Assembly (NCBI GenBank): GCA_021325635.1
Contig: JAJPGV010000016.1
Location: 124,001 to 188,000 of the forward strand
Direction: 5' to 3'
From: Chloroflexota bacterium
Lineage (GTDB): Bacteria > Chloroflexota > JAJPGV01
Length of the DNA: 64,000 bases
Numbering within the stretch: position 1 is the first letter of the stretch; every line of letters starts with the position of its first letter. The notes beneath the pieces are model-generated. The model did no database searches and had not been told where the DNA came from. It worked only from the letters and a program-made list of their open reading frames with translations. Shown in pieces: positions 34,812-43,578 of this stretch. A program made the position numbers and the translations under genes.

Positions 34812-36446
34812 TCACGCGATTCGTCGACGGGCGCCACCGTCATGGCTGGCGTGGAGCCGCTGCCGCAGCCCGGCAATCGCCAGGTCTGCCGTCCGCATCA
34901 AGCCCCCGGACGCATCGAGCTCCAGGAGCTCACTCGGGGCCCAGCCCTGAGGCGACTCGAAGCGCGTGCGTACAGCCTCGAAAACCTCCGGCCCCGCGTC
35001 TGACTCGGACTCCCGCGTGGCTGCGCGCGCCGCTAGCCGCTCGTAAATGACACTCTCGGGCGCACGCAGGTGTACGAGAACGATCGCTGCTCCCGCCTCG
35101 CGCGCGATGTTCGCTGCCGCCTGCCGATCGCGCTCGCTGCCGAAGCTCCCGTCGAGGACCACGCTCTGCCCGGAGCGCAGGAGCCGAGCCGCCCGCTCGA
35201 AGCACTCCTCGTACGTCGCTTGCCGCATCTCCGGCGAGTACAAGCCCTGGTCCACGGGGCCCGCCATCCGCTGTCGCGAGGGGACGGAAATGAGCTCCTT
35301 TCGAACTCGATCGGTGGAGACGACCGCGAAGCCCAACAGGCTGCCCAACCCGCGGGCAAGCGCAGTCTTGCCCGAGCCGACCTGTCCGCACATCAGCACC
35401 AGCGATGGTGTGAAGCGGTACGTGTAGGTCTCGGCCAGGTCAAAGTGCTCGTGAGCGGCGCGCCGGTGGCGGAACGCGTCTTCCACGGCGGCGATGGAAG
35501 TCGACTCGAAGCTCTCGACTTTGCCGCGAACGAAGGCGCGGTAGCATTTGTAGAAGGGCAGCAGGCTGCGCAGATCGGCGTCGCCCGACGCTTCCACGTA
35601 GGCGTCAACCCAGGTCCAGGCGAGATCGGGACGACCTCGCCAGTCGAGGTCCATAGCCATGAAGGCCACCTCCGAGGCCACGTCGCAGTAGCGAAAACGC
35701 TCGTTGAACTCGATGCAGTCGAACACCTGGAAGCTCCCGGTCTCGTCCATGCACACCGAGTCGCAGCGCAGATCGCCGTGACAGTCTCGAATCCGGCCTT
35801 CCCGGCGTCGGGCATCGAATACTCCCTTCAGCGCATGCAGCTGCGATGCCACAAAGCCGTAGCACTGCCTGAACTGGCTGAGCGTAATGGTCTTGCCTAC
35901 TAACGAGCGGGTCTGATCGAAGTTCTCTCGCCAGTTCAAGGCGATAACGTCTCGACTGCCAAAGCGCTCCAGCTCGGCCCCGCTTTCGGCCCTAGCATGG
36001 AAGTCGGCGATGTGGCGCGCTAGGCGCTCCACGTCGAACTCTCCCACGCGCTCCCGCTCCAGCAGATGATCGAACAGGCGATCGTCGGGCAGGCGGCGCA
36101 TCTTGACCGCATAGTCGAGGATTGTTCCGGCACCCTCTACACGGGTCGCCCCACCCCACACCGTAATCGGGGCCACTCCCAGGTACACGTCCGGGGCCAA
36201 GCGCCTGTTCAGGCGCACCTCCTCCTCGCAGAAGTGCTTTCGACGCTCGAGCGTGGAGTAATCGAGGAAGCCGTAGTCAACCGGCTTCTTGACCTTGTAC
36301 GCAAACGGGCCCGCCAGGAAGATCCAGGAGATGTGCGTCTCAGCGACCGTGACGCTGCGTACTGGGAAGGGATATGCCGCGGGGTCACGCAGCGCCGCCG
36401 GCAGGTCCAGCGGCGTGTCGCCTTGGTGCTGGAAGCTAGCTGCCAC
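34812..36446 (-). CDS. APH-like/AAA bifunctional kinase protein
   Basis: 544 residues from GTG with GAGGAGAGGC upstream. Residues about 1-340 form an aminoglycoside-phosphotransferase-like domain (YKVKKPVDYGFLDYST, CHGDLRCDSVCMDE with the HGD catalytic region, FDCIEFNE). Residues about 350-544 are a P-loop kinase/AAA domain with Walker A GQVGSGKTALARGL, VVSTDRVRKEL and VVLDGSFGSERDR. This two-domain arrangement is known in mycobacterial Rv2004c, a member of the DosR regulon; the substrate is unknown there too. It starts ten bases after the hydrogenase protease gene and so ends the Hox operon. Confidence 0.87.
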   Translation of the reverse strand: MAASFQHQGDTPLDLPAALRDPAAYPFPVRSVTVAETHISWIFLAGPFAYKVKKPVDYGFLDYSTLERRKHFCEEEVRLNRRLAPDVYLGVAPITVWGGATRVEGAGTILDYAVKMRRLPDDRLFDHLLERERVGEFDVERLARHIADFHARAESGAELERFGSRDVIALNWRENFDQTRSLVGKTITLSQFRQCYGFVASQLHALKGVFDARRREGRIRDCHGDLRCDSVCMDETGSFQVFDCIEFNERFRYCDVASEVAFMAMDLDWRGRPDLAWTWVDAYVEASGDADLRSLLPFYKCYRAFVRGKVESFESTSIAAVEDAFRHRRAAHEHFDLAETYTYRFTPSLVLMCGQVGSGKTALARGLGSLLGFAVVSTDRVRKELISVPSRQRMAGPVDQGLYSPEMRQATYEECFERAARLLRSGQSVVLDGSFGSERDRQAAANIAREAGAAIVLVHLRAPESVIYERLAARAATRESESDAGPEVFEAVRTRFESPQGWAPSELLELDASGGLMRTADLAIAGLRQRLHASHDGGARRRIA

Positions 36447-36456
36447 ACGCCTCTCC

Positions 36457-37041
36457 TCAGTACAGTGTGGCGCGGCCTTCCCGCTCTGCTCGTATCCGGC
36501 GCCGGGCGGCCGGCCCGGTGAGCCGATCCCATGCGCCCAACTCTGGCCGGCGCAGCAAGACCTGCAAGAGCTCTTCTGCGCCGCTGAGATTGGCGAAAGC
36601 CCGTTCGCTCAACACCGTGCCGGGTGCGAACCGATAACCGCGGATCGACAGCAGGAACAGCGGCGGCGGCAGCTCAGCAGTGAGCTGGCCGAACAGGTAC
36701 AAGAGGCCCGCAGGACTGAGAGCGTGGGTCGTGTAGGAGAGATCCTTGCGCGGGTGCACTCGCTCGAAGCGGTAAGGCCCTCGGCCGCTGGCAGCGGCAT
36801 CGAGAACGAGCACCAGGTCAGCGTTCACTAGGTCGAGGACGCATTCGATCTGCAGCTGATCGGTCTCGTCGGTATCGATATGCACGCCCTGGACGGGGCT
36901 CAGCAGGATCAGCCGCTGCACGCAGCCCAAGGCCGCCGAGCCCAAGCCATCATCTCCGCGGCCAGTGTTGCCGCAGCTGATAACCAGCAGGCGCCCCACA
37001 GCCTGCGGCCGATCCTGAAGCCTAACGGTCGACAATGCCAT
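36457..37041 (-). CDS. hoxW: Hydrogenase maturation protease (HoxW-type)
   Basis: 194 residues from the second ATG, seven bases after AGGA; an ATG two codons earlier overlaps the ribosome site. The family motif reads VISCGNTGRGDDGLG near residues 20-34, with the nickel-sensing Asp/Glu position, then IDTDETDQLQIE and VLVLDAAASG. It would cut the C-terminal tail of HoxH after nickel insertion. It overlaps the end of hoxH by 20 bases, which implies translational coupling. The basic tail AARRRIRAEREGRATLY is longer than needed for the fold. Confidence 0.85.
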   Translation of the reverse strand: MALSTVRLQDRPQAVGRLLVISCGNTGRGDDGLGSAALGCVQRLILLSPVQGVHIDTDETDQLQIECVLDLVNADLVLVLDAAASGRGPYRFERVHPRKDLSYTTHALSPAGLLYLFGQLTAELPPPLFLLSIRGYRFAPGTVLSERAFANLSGAEELLQVLLRRPELGAWDRLTGPAARRRIRAEREGRATLY

Positions 37042-38479
37042 CGGCATTCCTGCTCAGGCGGTCGATCAATTGGCCGTTGGCGTTCTTCAGCTCGAGCTGC
37101 AGCGGCATCTTGCCAACGGCATGCGTCGCGCACGACAGGCAGGGATCGTAAGCCCGCAGCGCCACCTCGACGTGGTTCAGCAGCCCTTCCGTCAGCTCGC
37201 GGCCGTCGAGCTCGTCCGCGGCGACCCGCCGGATAGCCCGGCCCATGGCCTCGTTGTTGTGCGTGGTTGCGACAATCAGGTTGGCTCCCTCCACCAGATC
37301 GTCGGCCCCCACACGGTAGTGGTGGATGAGCGTCCCGCGCGGCGCCTCGATGATGCCGAATCCCTCCGCCGAGCGCTGCCCGGAAGCCATCAGCTCACCT
37401 TCCGTCAGGTCCTCATCCGCGAGCAGCCCGCGGATACCCTCGGCGCAGTGCAGAAGCTCGATCATGCGTGCCCAGTGATAGGCCAGCGAGCCGCCGACAG
37501 GCCCACCCGGCTCGACCGCCCGGAATTCCAGGCGCGCCGACTCAGCTTGCGGCGTGTCGATGAACGAGCAGACGTTGATCCGGGCCAGCGGCCCCACTCT
37601 GTACCAGCCAAGATCCGGCCCCAGCTGGGCGAGATACGGAAACTTCATGTACGTCCAGGGCCGTGACTCCTCACGGATGATGCTCCGGTAGGCGCTGGGC
37701 GCCAGGTGGTCGAAGATCTCGCGGCCATCGGCGTCATGAGCTCGCAGACCTCCGTCGTACAGCTCCAGCGCACCATCCTGGCGGACGAGCGACAGGAAGT
37801 TCGAGCGCATGGCGCCGAACGTGCGCGAGCGGGGCACGTCGGAAACGAACAGCTCTCGGGCCAGGCCCACGGCGCGGGCCGCGGACGCGACGACGCCGTC
37901 GACCTCCAGCAGGAATGCATCCCGATCCTTCGGGTCGAGATGCTTGTTCATGCCGCCGGGCAGAGCCACGGCCCCATGAATCCGCTTTCCGGCGATGGAT
38001 TCCACCACCCGCTGGCCAAACTTGCGCAGCGCGATGCCTTGGAGAGCCACGTTTCGACGTTCCTCGAGGAGGCCCATGATACTGCGCCGCTCCGGGTCGG
38101 CGTCGAAGCCGAAGAGGATGTCGGGCGCGGCAAGATAGAAGAAGTGCAGCGCGTGCGACTGCAGGATCTGTCCGAGATGGAGGAGGCGCCGCAGCTTTTC
38201 GGCGCTCGGCGTGAGCCGAGCTCCCACCACCTGGTCCATGGCCTTGGCCGCAGCCAGGTGATGACTTACGGGGCAGATACCACACAGTCGCTGCACGAGC
38301 ACCGGCACCTCCCAGAAGGGCCGGCCCTGCACGAACTTCTCGAAGCCGCGGAACTCGGTGATGTGCAAGCGCGCCTGGGTGATCCGCCCCGCCTCGTCCA
38401 CCATGAGCGTGACCTTGCCGTGCCCTTCAACGCGAGTCACGGGGTCGATGGCGATGCGCCTGAGCGCCGGCTCAGTCAT
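37022..38479 (-). CDS. hoxH: NAD-linked [NiFe]-hydrogenase large subunit HoxH
   Basis: 485 residues from the ATG overlapping the hoxY stop. The nickel ligands are in the L1 motif RLCGICPVSHHLAA and the C-terminal DPCLSCATH. The 32-residue tail starting AVGKMPLQ is the peptide removed by the protease. RIAIDPVTRVEGHGKVTL opens the protein as in group 3 and group 1 enzymes; the L1 form with GICP fits the bidirectional NAD-coupled group 3d type. It catalyses reversible H2 oxidation in the cytoplasm, passing electrons through HoxY, HoxU and HoxEF to NAD. Confidence 0.93.
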   Translation of the reverse strand: MTEPALRRIAIDPVTRVEGHGKVTLMVDEAGRITQARLHITEFRGFEKFVQGRPFWEVPVLVQRLCGICPVSHHLAAAKAMDQVVGARLTPSAEKLRRLLHLGQILQSHALHFFYLAAPDILFGFDADPERRSIMGLLEERRNVALQGIALRKFGQRVVESIAGKRIHGAVALPGGMNKHLDPKDRDAFLLEVDGVVASAARAVGLARELFVSDVPRSRTFGAMRSNFLSLVRQDGALELYDGGLRAHDADGREIFDHLAPSAYRSIIREESRPWTYMKFPYLAQLGPDLGWYRVGPLARINVCSFIDTPQAESARLEFRAVEPGGPVGGSLAYHWARMIELLHCAEGIRGLLADEDLTEGELMASGQRSAEGFGIIEAPRGTLIHHYRVGADDLVEGANLIVATTHNNEAMGRAIRRVAADELDGRELTEGLLNHVEVALRAYDPCLSCATHAVGKMPLQLELKNANGQLIDRLSRNADGIVDR

Positions 38480-38999
38480 AGCGCAGCAGATCGGCTGAGA
38501 TGGCGGGCTTCTCGCCGCGGGCAATGCAGCTCAGCGTCTCCCAGAAAGCCCGAGGCGGCGGCGGGCAGCCAGGAATCGAGAAATCAACTCGAACGAATTC
38601 ATGGATGGGACGCACCTTGTCCAGCAGCTGGGGCAGCTCAGGATCATCGGGCACGCGCGGGCTCATCTCGTCATGGAACGCCTCTTCCAGACAGGCTGCC
38701 ACCGAGAAACCATTTCGCAGCGCGGGCACACCTCCATTGAGCGCACAGGCGCCCACAGCGATGAGCAGCTTGGACCTGATGCGCAAGTCGCGCAGCACCT
38801 CGAGGTTGTCGGTGTTGCACACTCCACCTTCCACCAGGCAGACGTCGAAGGCCGCCTCGCGGCGATCGACAAGGGGACTCCGAACCACATCGACGACGTC
38901 GGCCAGCCTCGCCAGCTCTTCGTCCAGGTCCAGCAGCGACATATGGCACCCGAAGCAGCCGGCAAGTGAGGCGGTGGCCAGCCTGAGCCTGTCAGCCAT
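38472..38999 (-). CDS. hoxY: NAD-linked [NiFe]-hydrogenase small subunit HoxY
   Basis: 175 residues from the ATG that overlaps the hoxU stop; an ATG four codons earlier is also possible. It has the short HoxY form with one proximal [4Fe-4S] cluster: AGCFGCHMSLLD (C-x2-C), VGACALNGG and IPGCPPPP supply the four cysteines. No Tat signal is present, so the enzyme is cytoplasmic. It is complete for the expected ligands, in contrast to the small subunit of the membrane-bound hydrogenase at 50 kb. Confidence 0.92.
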   Translation of the reverse strand: MADRLRLATASLAGCFGCHMSLLDLDEELARLADVVDVVRSPLVDRREAAFDVCLVEGGVCNTDNLEVLRDLRIRSKLLIAVGACALNGGVPALRNGFSVAACLEEAFHDEMSPRVPDDPELPQLLDKVRPIHEFVRVDFSIPGCPPPPRAFWETLSCIARGEKPAISADLLRYD

Positions 39000-39714
39000 G
39001 GCGTGAGCCATTGCCGGCCGGTGGCCTAGGCCGGCCGTCGACCGTTTGCCGGTCGTACGTACGCTGGCCGATGGGCACGCCGAAGCCACGCCGTTTGACG
39101 AGCAGCGCGCCAACCGGGCAGATGGCCACCGCCCGATCCGTGACCGCCAGGCTCGAGTCGCCCAAGCTTCCGCTGGCCGAGTTCACGATCAGCCGTGACG
39201 ACACGCCGCGGCCTCCGACGTCAAACACACCCTTCCCATCCAGCTCACGACTGGCGCGCACGCACAGCTGACACAGGATGCAGCGATCGCGGTCGAGCAG
39301 CACGTCGGGATGGCTGGCATCGACCTCGTGCTGGGGACGCAGCTGCGGGAACACGAAGTCCCTCACCTCCAGGTAATAGGCCAGCGCCTGGAGCTTGCAG
39401 TCGCCGCTCTTTTCGCACGACGGGCAGATGTGATTGCCCTCAACGAACAGCAGGCGAATCAGCGTCCTGCGCAGCTCGCGCAGCTCGGCCGTATCGTTTT
39501 CGACGTGCTGGCCAGGCGCCGCTGCGGAAGTGCAGGCAGCCATCAGATGTCCGTTCACACGAACGGTGCACAGCCGGCAGTTGCCGCTTGCCGGCACGGC
39601 TGCGTCGTGGCAGAGATGCGGAATGTACACTCCGGCGGCCAGCGCTGCGTCCATGATCGATTGGCCGTCTTCGAGCTCCACGGGGCGGCCATCCAGAGTC
39701 AGCATCTCGCTCAT
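38992..39714 (-). CDS. hoxU: Hydrogenase diaphorase small subunit HoxU
   Basis: 240 residues; ATG overlaps the HoxEF stop (ATGA). The N-terminal plant-ferredoxin-like [2Fe-2S] domain has HLCHDAAV, GNCRLCTV and AACTSAA. Next comes the His-Cys3 type HICPSCEKSGDCKLQ, then one further cluster motif CILCQLCVRASRE before the C-terminal AICPVGALLVKRRGFG. This matches HoxU and the N-terminus of NuoG, and it carries electrons between HoxY and the flavin subunit. The length is normal for HoxU. Confidence 0.92.
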   Translation of the reverse strand: MSEMLTLDGRPVELEDGQSIMDAALAAGVYIPHLCHDAAVPASGNCRLCTVRVNGHLMAACTSAAAPGQHVENDTAELRELRRTLIRLLFVEGNHICPSCEKSGDCKLQALAYYLEVRDFVFPQLRPQHEVDASHPDVLLDRDRCILCQLCVRASRELDGKGVFDVGGRGVSSRLIVNSASGSLGDSSLAVTDRAVAICPVGALLVKRRGFGVPIGQRTYDRQTVDGRPRPPAGNGSRHG

Positions 39715-41438
39715 GCGGCCTGCCTCGGCGGTTCTTTGAGATGCTCGCCATCCGAAATGCGCTCCCGGTACGCTTCGGGAAACCGGCGCACCAGGTCGAG
39801 CACAGCGTTGGCCGCGGTCAGGCCGAGGCCGCACTGGCTCGAGGCCTTCATTGCGGCGCCAAGCGCCTGCACGCGCTGGAGGTCGACTTCCGAAGCTTCG
39901 CCGGAGCTGAGCCTCTCCATGATCGTGTCCAGCTGCGCGGTGCCGACGCGGCAGGGCGCGCAGAAACCGCAGCTCTCATGAGCAAAGAAGCGGGCGAAGC
40001 TGCGCACTATCTCGACCAGCCTGCGCTGCCGGCCAAAGACCATCAGTGCGCCCCCGGTCGAGACGTCCTCGAACGCCACCTCGCGGTCGAAGTCGCTCGC
40101 AGGCAGCAGGCTGCCTGAGGGACCGCCGGCTTGAACGGCCTGAGCATCGTTCGCGCCGCAATCGGCCAACACCTGGCGCAGGCTGGCACCCATCGGGTAC
40201 TCGTACACGCCCGGCCTCGCACAGTCGCCGGCAATGCTCAGCAGCTTGGAGCCGGTGGACAGCGGGGTGCCGATCGAGCCGAACCAGTCGGAGCCGTGAA
40301 AAACGATGGCGGCCGCCGCGGCGAGCGTCTCGACGTTGTTGACCACAGTCGGCTCGCCCTCATACCCCCGAGTCACCGGAAAGGGCGGGCGAGCCCGAGG
40401 GATGCCCCGTTTCCCTTCCAGGGACTCGAGCAGCGCCGATTCTTCCCCGCACACGTAGGAGCCTGCTCCCATGCGAATCTCGACGTCGAAACAGAAGTCA
40501 CGCTGGCCCAGGATGCAATCGCCCAGCAACCCCGCTTCGCGGCGTAGCGCCAGGGTACGCTTCAGCTCCCCAAGCAGATAGCGATATTCCCCACGCAGGT
40601 AGATGAAGCCCTGCCGAGCGCCGAGAACGTAGGCGCAGATCGTCATGCCCTCAACCACCCGATCGGCGTGACTGTGCAGCAGGACCCTGTCCTTGAACGT
40701 GCCCGGCTCTCCCTCATCGGCGTTGCACACGACCACATGCTGGCCGCCGGCGGCCCGACACAGGCTCCATTTGGTGGCGGTCGCGAAACCGGCGCCGCCG
40801 CGCCCTCGAAGATGGGATCGATCGACGATCGCCAGGGTCTCCTCGGTTCCCGCTTCCAGGGCTCGACGCAGCGCTTCGCCCGGGACGAAGGCGGTGGACA
40901 GCAGCGGGCCCGCGCGACGCACGTTGTCTTCGACCTCGAACAGCTCCGCAGGCCACGAGCCGACCGGCTCGTCGGCCTCGATCAAACCGGCAATCGCCTG
41001 CACGCGCTCGCTGCTGAGCTTGGTCAGCGGACGTCCGTTGGCCAGCGCGGCCGGGCCCTGGTCACACATCCCGTTGCAGGACGTGGCTGATACGGTCACG
41101 CGTCGGTCATCTCGCAGCTGGCCGAAGCCAACGCCAAGGCGCGCGCACAACTCGCTCGCAAGCGATCGTGACCCCTGCATCTCGTCGATCACACAGCTGC
41201 TGAACCGAATGTCGAAACGGCCGCGCGGCTCGGGAGACAGGAAATCGTAAAAGTCAATCGCTCCCCGGACGCGGGCCGGCGGAACGCCGAGCATCTCGGC
41301 GATGGCCATAGTCGATTCGGGCGGAACACAGCCGAACGTCAGCTGGGCAGCAGTGAGATGCTCGACCAGCCGGGACGGATCGGGTGCATGGCCGTGTGCC
41401 GGCGCTCTGCCGGACAGCGCAGCTCGGTGCGGCGTCAA
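39711..41438 (-). CDS. hoxF: HoxE-HoxF fused diaphorase subunit
   Basis: 575 residues from a TTG start whose ribosome site (GGAG) is rather distant. Residues 1-150 are NuoE/HoxE-like and about 170-575 NuoF/HoxF-like, with the FMN site RGRGGAGFATATKWSL, the NADH/FMN motif NADEGEPGTFKDR and the [4Fe-4S] ligands ESCGFCAPCRVG...QCGLG. It would reduce NAD with electrons from H2. In the HoxE part the first C-x4-C pair reads CVIDEM (Cys82, Met87) while Cys121 and Cys125 are kept, so the N1a-type [2Fe-2S] cluster has probably lost one ligand. Confidence 0.9.
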   Translation of the reverse strand: MTPHRAALSGRAPAHGHAPDPSRLVEHLTAAQLTFGCVPPESTMAIAEMLGVPPARVRGAIDFYDFLSPEPRGRFDIRFSSCVIDEMQGSRSLASELCARLGVGFGQLRDDRRVTVSATSCNGMCDQGPAALANGRPLTKLSSERVQAIAGLIEADEPVGSWPAELFEVEDNVRRAGPLLSTAFVPGEALRRALEAGTEETLAIVDRSHLRGRGGAGFATATKWSLCRAAGGQHVVVCNADEGEPGTFKDRVLLHSHADRVVEGMTICAYVLGARQGFIYLRGEYRYLLGELKRTLALRREAGLLGDCILGQRDFCFDVEIRMGAGSYVCGEESALLESLEGKRGIPRARPPFPVTRGYEGEPTVVNNVETLAAAAAIVFHGSDWFGSIGTPLSTGSKLLSIAGDCARPGVYEYPMGASLRQVLADCGANDAQAVQAGGPSGSLLPASDFDREVAFEDVSTGGALMVFGRQRRLVEIVRSFARFFAHESCGFCAPCRVGTAQLDTIMERLSSGEASEVDLQRVQALGAAMKASSQCGLGLTAANAVLDLVRRFPEAYRERISDGEHLKEPPRQAA

Positions 41439-41465
41439 AGGACCCAGCTGACTCCGGACGATCGA

Positions 41466-41660
41466 TCAGGCTGCCCGGCGCCGAGCGGCCTCACGCGCCG
41501 CAGCTGAAGCTGCCCGCTGCTGCCAGTACTCCAGCCGCTGCTCGCAGTAAACAGGCAGCGGTGTCAAATGCAGACGCTTACCCGCGAGCATCTCCGCGCA
41601 TTCGGCAATCAGGTCCGTGGCTCCAGCCAGGCGTTCCCACCTATCAACTCTCTTGTTCAT
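41466..41660 (-). CDS. 64-residue protein leading the Hox operon
   Basis: ATG with GGAAGGAGC about nine bases upstream; the frame is open further but that part is probably promoter. The product is basic and helical (MNKRVDRWERLAGATDLI, then YCEQRLEYWQQRA and an Ala/Arg tail) with two cysteines. I know no family for it. It begins 76 bases after a two-hexamer promoter element and ends 27 bases before hoxEF, so it is the first cistron of the hydrogenase operon. It could be a small accessory or a leader that sets translation of hoxEF. Confidence 0.6.
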   Translation of the reverse strand: MNKRVDRWERLAGATDLIAECAEMLAGKRLHLTPLPVYCEQRLEYWQQRAASAAAREAARRRAA

Positions 41661-41736
41661 TGCCTGCTGGCTCCTTCCCCTCAACCTGGTGAACTCGAGG
41701 TCTTTGTGCCTCTTGGACCAAGGTACCGAAGGATGG

Positions 41737-41753
41737 GTAAACACGACGTGAAC
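41737..41753 (-). promoter_or_regulatory. Phased hexamer pair before the Hox operon
   Basis: On the minus strand GTTCAC-N5-GTTTAC, close to the ideal box. Weaker in-phase hexamers flank it on both sides (ATTCCG and CTTCGG). It lies 76 bases before the 64-residue protein that leads the operon. Confidence 0.7.
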
Positions 41754-41797
41754 GTGCACGGAATGCCAAGGAAATGTGCGGGTTGGAGGGAACCGGC

Positions 41798-43546
41798 CTA
41801 GCCGGCGCCACCGACGCAGGCCGGCTGTTGAGGGGCGGAGGCGGCAGTCTCGCTGCCGGCAGGCGTTGACGGCTCTCCTACGGTGACCGGCTGGCCGTCC
41901 GCGAGCTGTGCGCCACCAGGCAGCAGCACGACGTCCCCCTCGTGGATGCCGTCCGTGATCTGTACGTTGGTCCCATCGCTAACGCCCGTTCGTACGTCGG
42001 TCATCTTCGCTTTACCGTCCGCGGCCTCGAACACCACCTGGCGCCCACCACGCGATTGAACGGCGATCGCCGGAATGAGGACTGCCCGCTCGACGCGCGC
42101 GGTTTCGATGCGCACGGTGACGGTCATTCCGGCCCGCAGCGGAGCGGCCGCCGCGGCGGGTTGGACCTTAACGGGGAACGTGCGCGTCTGGGCATCCGCG
42201 GCTGGCGCGACACTCGCCACCTGGCCGGGCGTGAGGGCGCAGCCGGCAAGGATAGACGCTGGCTGGCCCTCGCGGAGCTGGCTCACCTGGTCCTGGGCCA
42301 CGCCCGAGGCTACCTCCAAGTCCGTCGAGATCTCGGTAGCGAGGGTAACGCCGGGCCCGGCCAATGAGCCGGCCGCCGCCGGCACGCTGCTGATGAGGCC
42401 CGTCGCGGGGGCGGTGATCGTGGCGTTGGAGAGGGCGGTGCGAGCCGATTGTGAGGCCGCGGCCGCCGACTGCATGGCCGCCCTGGCGACGTCCACCGCC
42501 GCGCGCGCCTGCTCGACGTCCTGGTCGGTGTAGGGATGAGCGGCTTTCGCCGCCTGCGCCTGCTGGGCAGCAGCAAGCTGCTGCGCCTGCGCGATCGCCG
42601 CCGCGCTGCCAGGCTGCCGGGCCTGGGCCAGCCCAGCCTGGGCCTGCTCAACGGCGGCTTCGAGCTGGGCGATGTCTGCTTGGGTATTCGGCTGGCGCGC
42701 GACCGCGAGCGCTTGAGCATCAGCTTCGACGGCAGCCCTGGCCGTGGCCACGTCCTCCGGCCGGGGCGGCGCCAGCAGCTTATCCAGCGCGGTGTTGGCC
42801 TGGTCGATAGCCACCTGGTCGGCGTCGAGGACTGCCTGGCGCTGCTCTTTGCTGGCGAGTCCCGAGCCGACCTGCCGATCGTACGCCGTCTGGTCGGCAA
42901 AGAGGTGGTCCTTGGCGGCCTCGACGGCAAGCCTAGCGTTGACCACGTCCTGCTGCACGGGACCGGCCAGCAGCTTGTTCAGCGTCGCGGTGTCGCCGTC
43001 GAGCTTCGCCTGCGCTTGGGCCACGACCTCGTCGCGCCCACCTGCCTGACTTTGGGCGAGCTTCTGCTTGGCAGCCGCCAGGCTGGCCTCGGCCTGAGCC
43101 ACAGCTTCGGGCCGGCCCTGCGCCAGATTGTCCACGGCGGATTGGGCCGCCGCGGCGCTCGCTCGCGCAGCGGCCACATCTTCTACACGGGGACCAGCCA
43201 GGACGGAATCCAGCTTGGCCTGAGCCGAGGCGAGGCCAGCTTGGGCGGAGGCCACGTCCGCTTCCGCTCGCGCAACCGCATCCTGCAGATCGCGCTTGTC
43301 CAGCTCGGCAATGACGTCGCCCTGATGTACCGCCTGGCCCTGCTTCACGCCAACGCTGACGACCCTGCCGGGAGTATCGGAAGCGATGTCGACCGTCCAT
43401 CGCGGAGCCACGTCGCCGGTGTAGACGAGCGTCGTGGCGATAGTGCCCACACCCGCACGGGCGGCGCCCATCGCCGGCGGGCGTCCGCAGCCGGCCAGGA
43501 TTACGACCGCAGCCAGAAGCACGGGAGCCGCAGTTCGACGAGCCAT
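41798..43546 (-). CDS. Periplasmic adaptor (HlyD/MacA-like) lipoprotein
   Basis: 582 residues; ATG six bases after AGAGGAGGC. The leader VLLAAVVILAGC gives a lipoprotein anchor at about residue 20. VDIASDTPGRVVSVGVKQGQAV, with a matching C-terminal half, forms the biotinyl-lipoyl-like domain. The region from about residue 90 to 370 is an unusually long Ala/Gln-rich coiled coil with repeated AQA and DVxxARAAVEAA units. It would link an inner-membrane ABC exporter to the envelope. It follows the permease gene by 32 bases and closes a five-gene operon led by the MarR-type gene. Confidence 0.88.
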   Translation of the reverse strand: MARRTAAPVLLAAVVILAGCGRPPAMGAARAGVGTIATTLVYTGDVAPRWTVDIASDTPGRVVSVGVKQGQAVHQGDVIAELDKRDLQDAVARAEADVASAQAGLASAQAKLDSVLAGPRVEDVAAARASAAAAQSAVDNLAQGRPEAVAQAEASLAAAKQKLAQSQAGGRDEVVAQAQAKLDGDTATLNKLLAGPVQQDVVNARLAVEAAKDHLFADQTAYDRQVGSGLASKEQRQAVLDADQVAIDQANTALDKLLAPPRPEDVATARAAVEADAQALAVARQPNTQADIAQLEAAVEQAQAGLAQARQPGSAAAIAQAQQLAAAQQAQAAKAAHPYTDQDVEQARAAVDVARAAMQSAAAASQSARTALSNATITAPATGLISSVPAAAGSLAGPGVTLATEISTDLEVASGVAQDQVSQLREGQPASILAGCALTPGQVASVAPAADAQTRTFPVKVQPAAAAAPLRAGMTVTVRIETARVERAVLIPAIAVQSRGGRQVVFEAADGKAKMTDVRTGVSDGTNVQITDGIHEGDVVLLPGGAQLADGQPVTVGEPSTPAGSETAASAPQQPACVGGAG

Positions 43547-43578
43547 TTGCAAGCCTCCTCTGTTTGAACCGAGCATGG

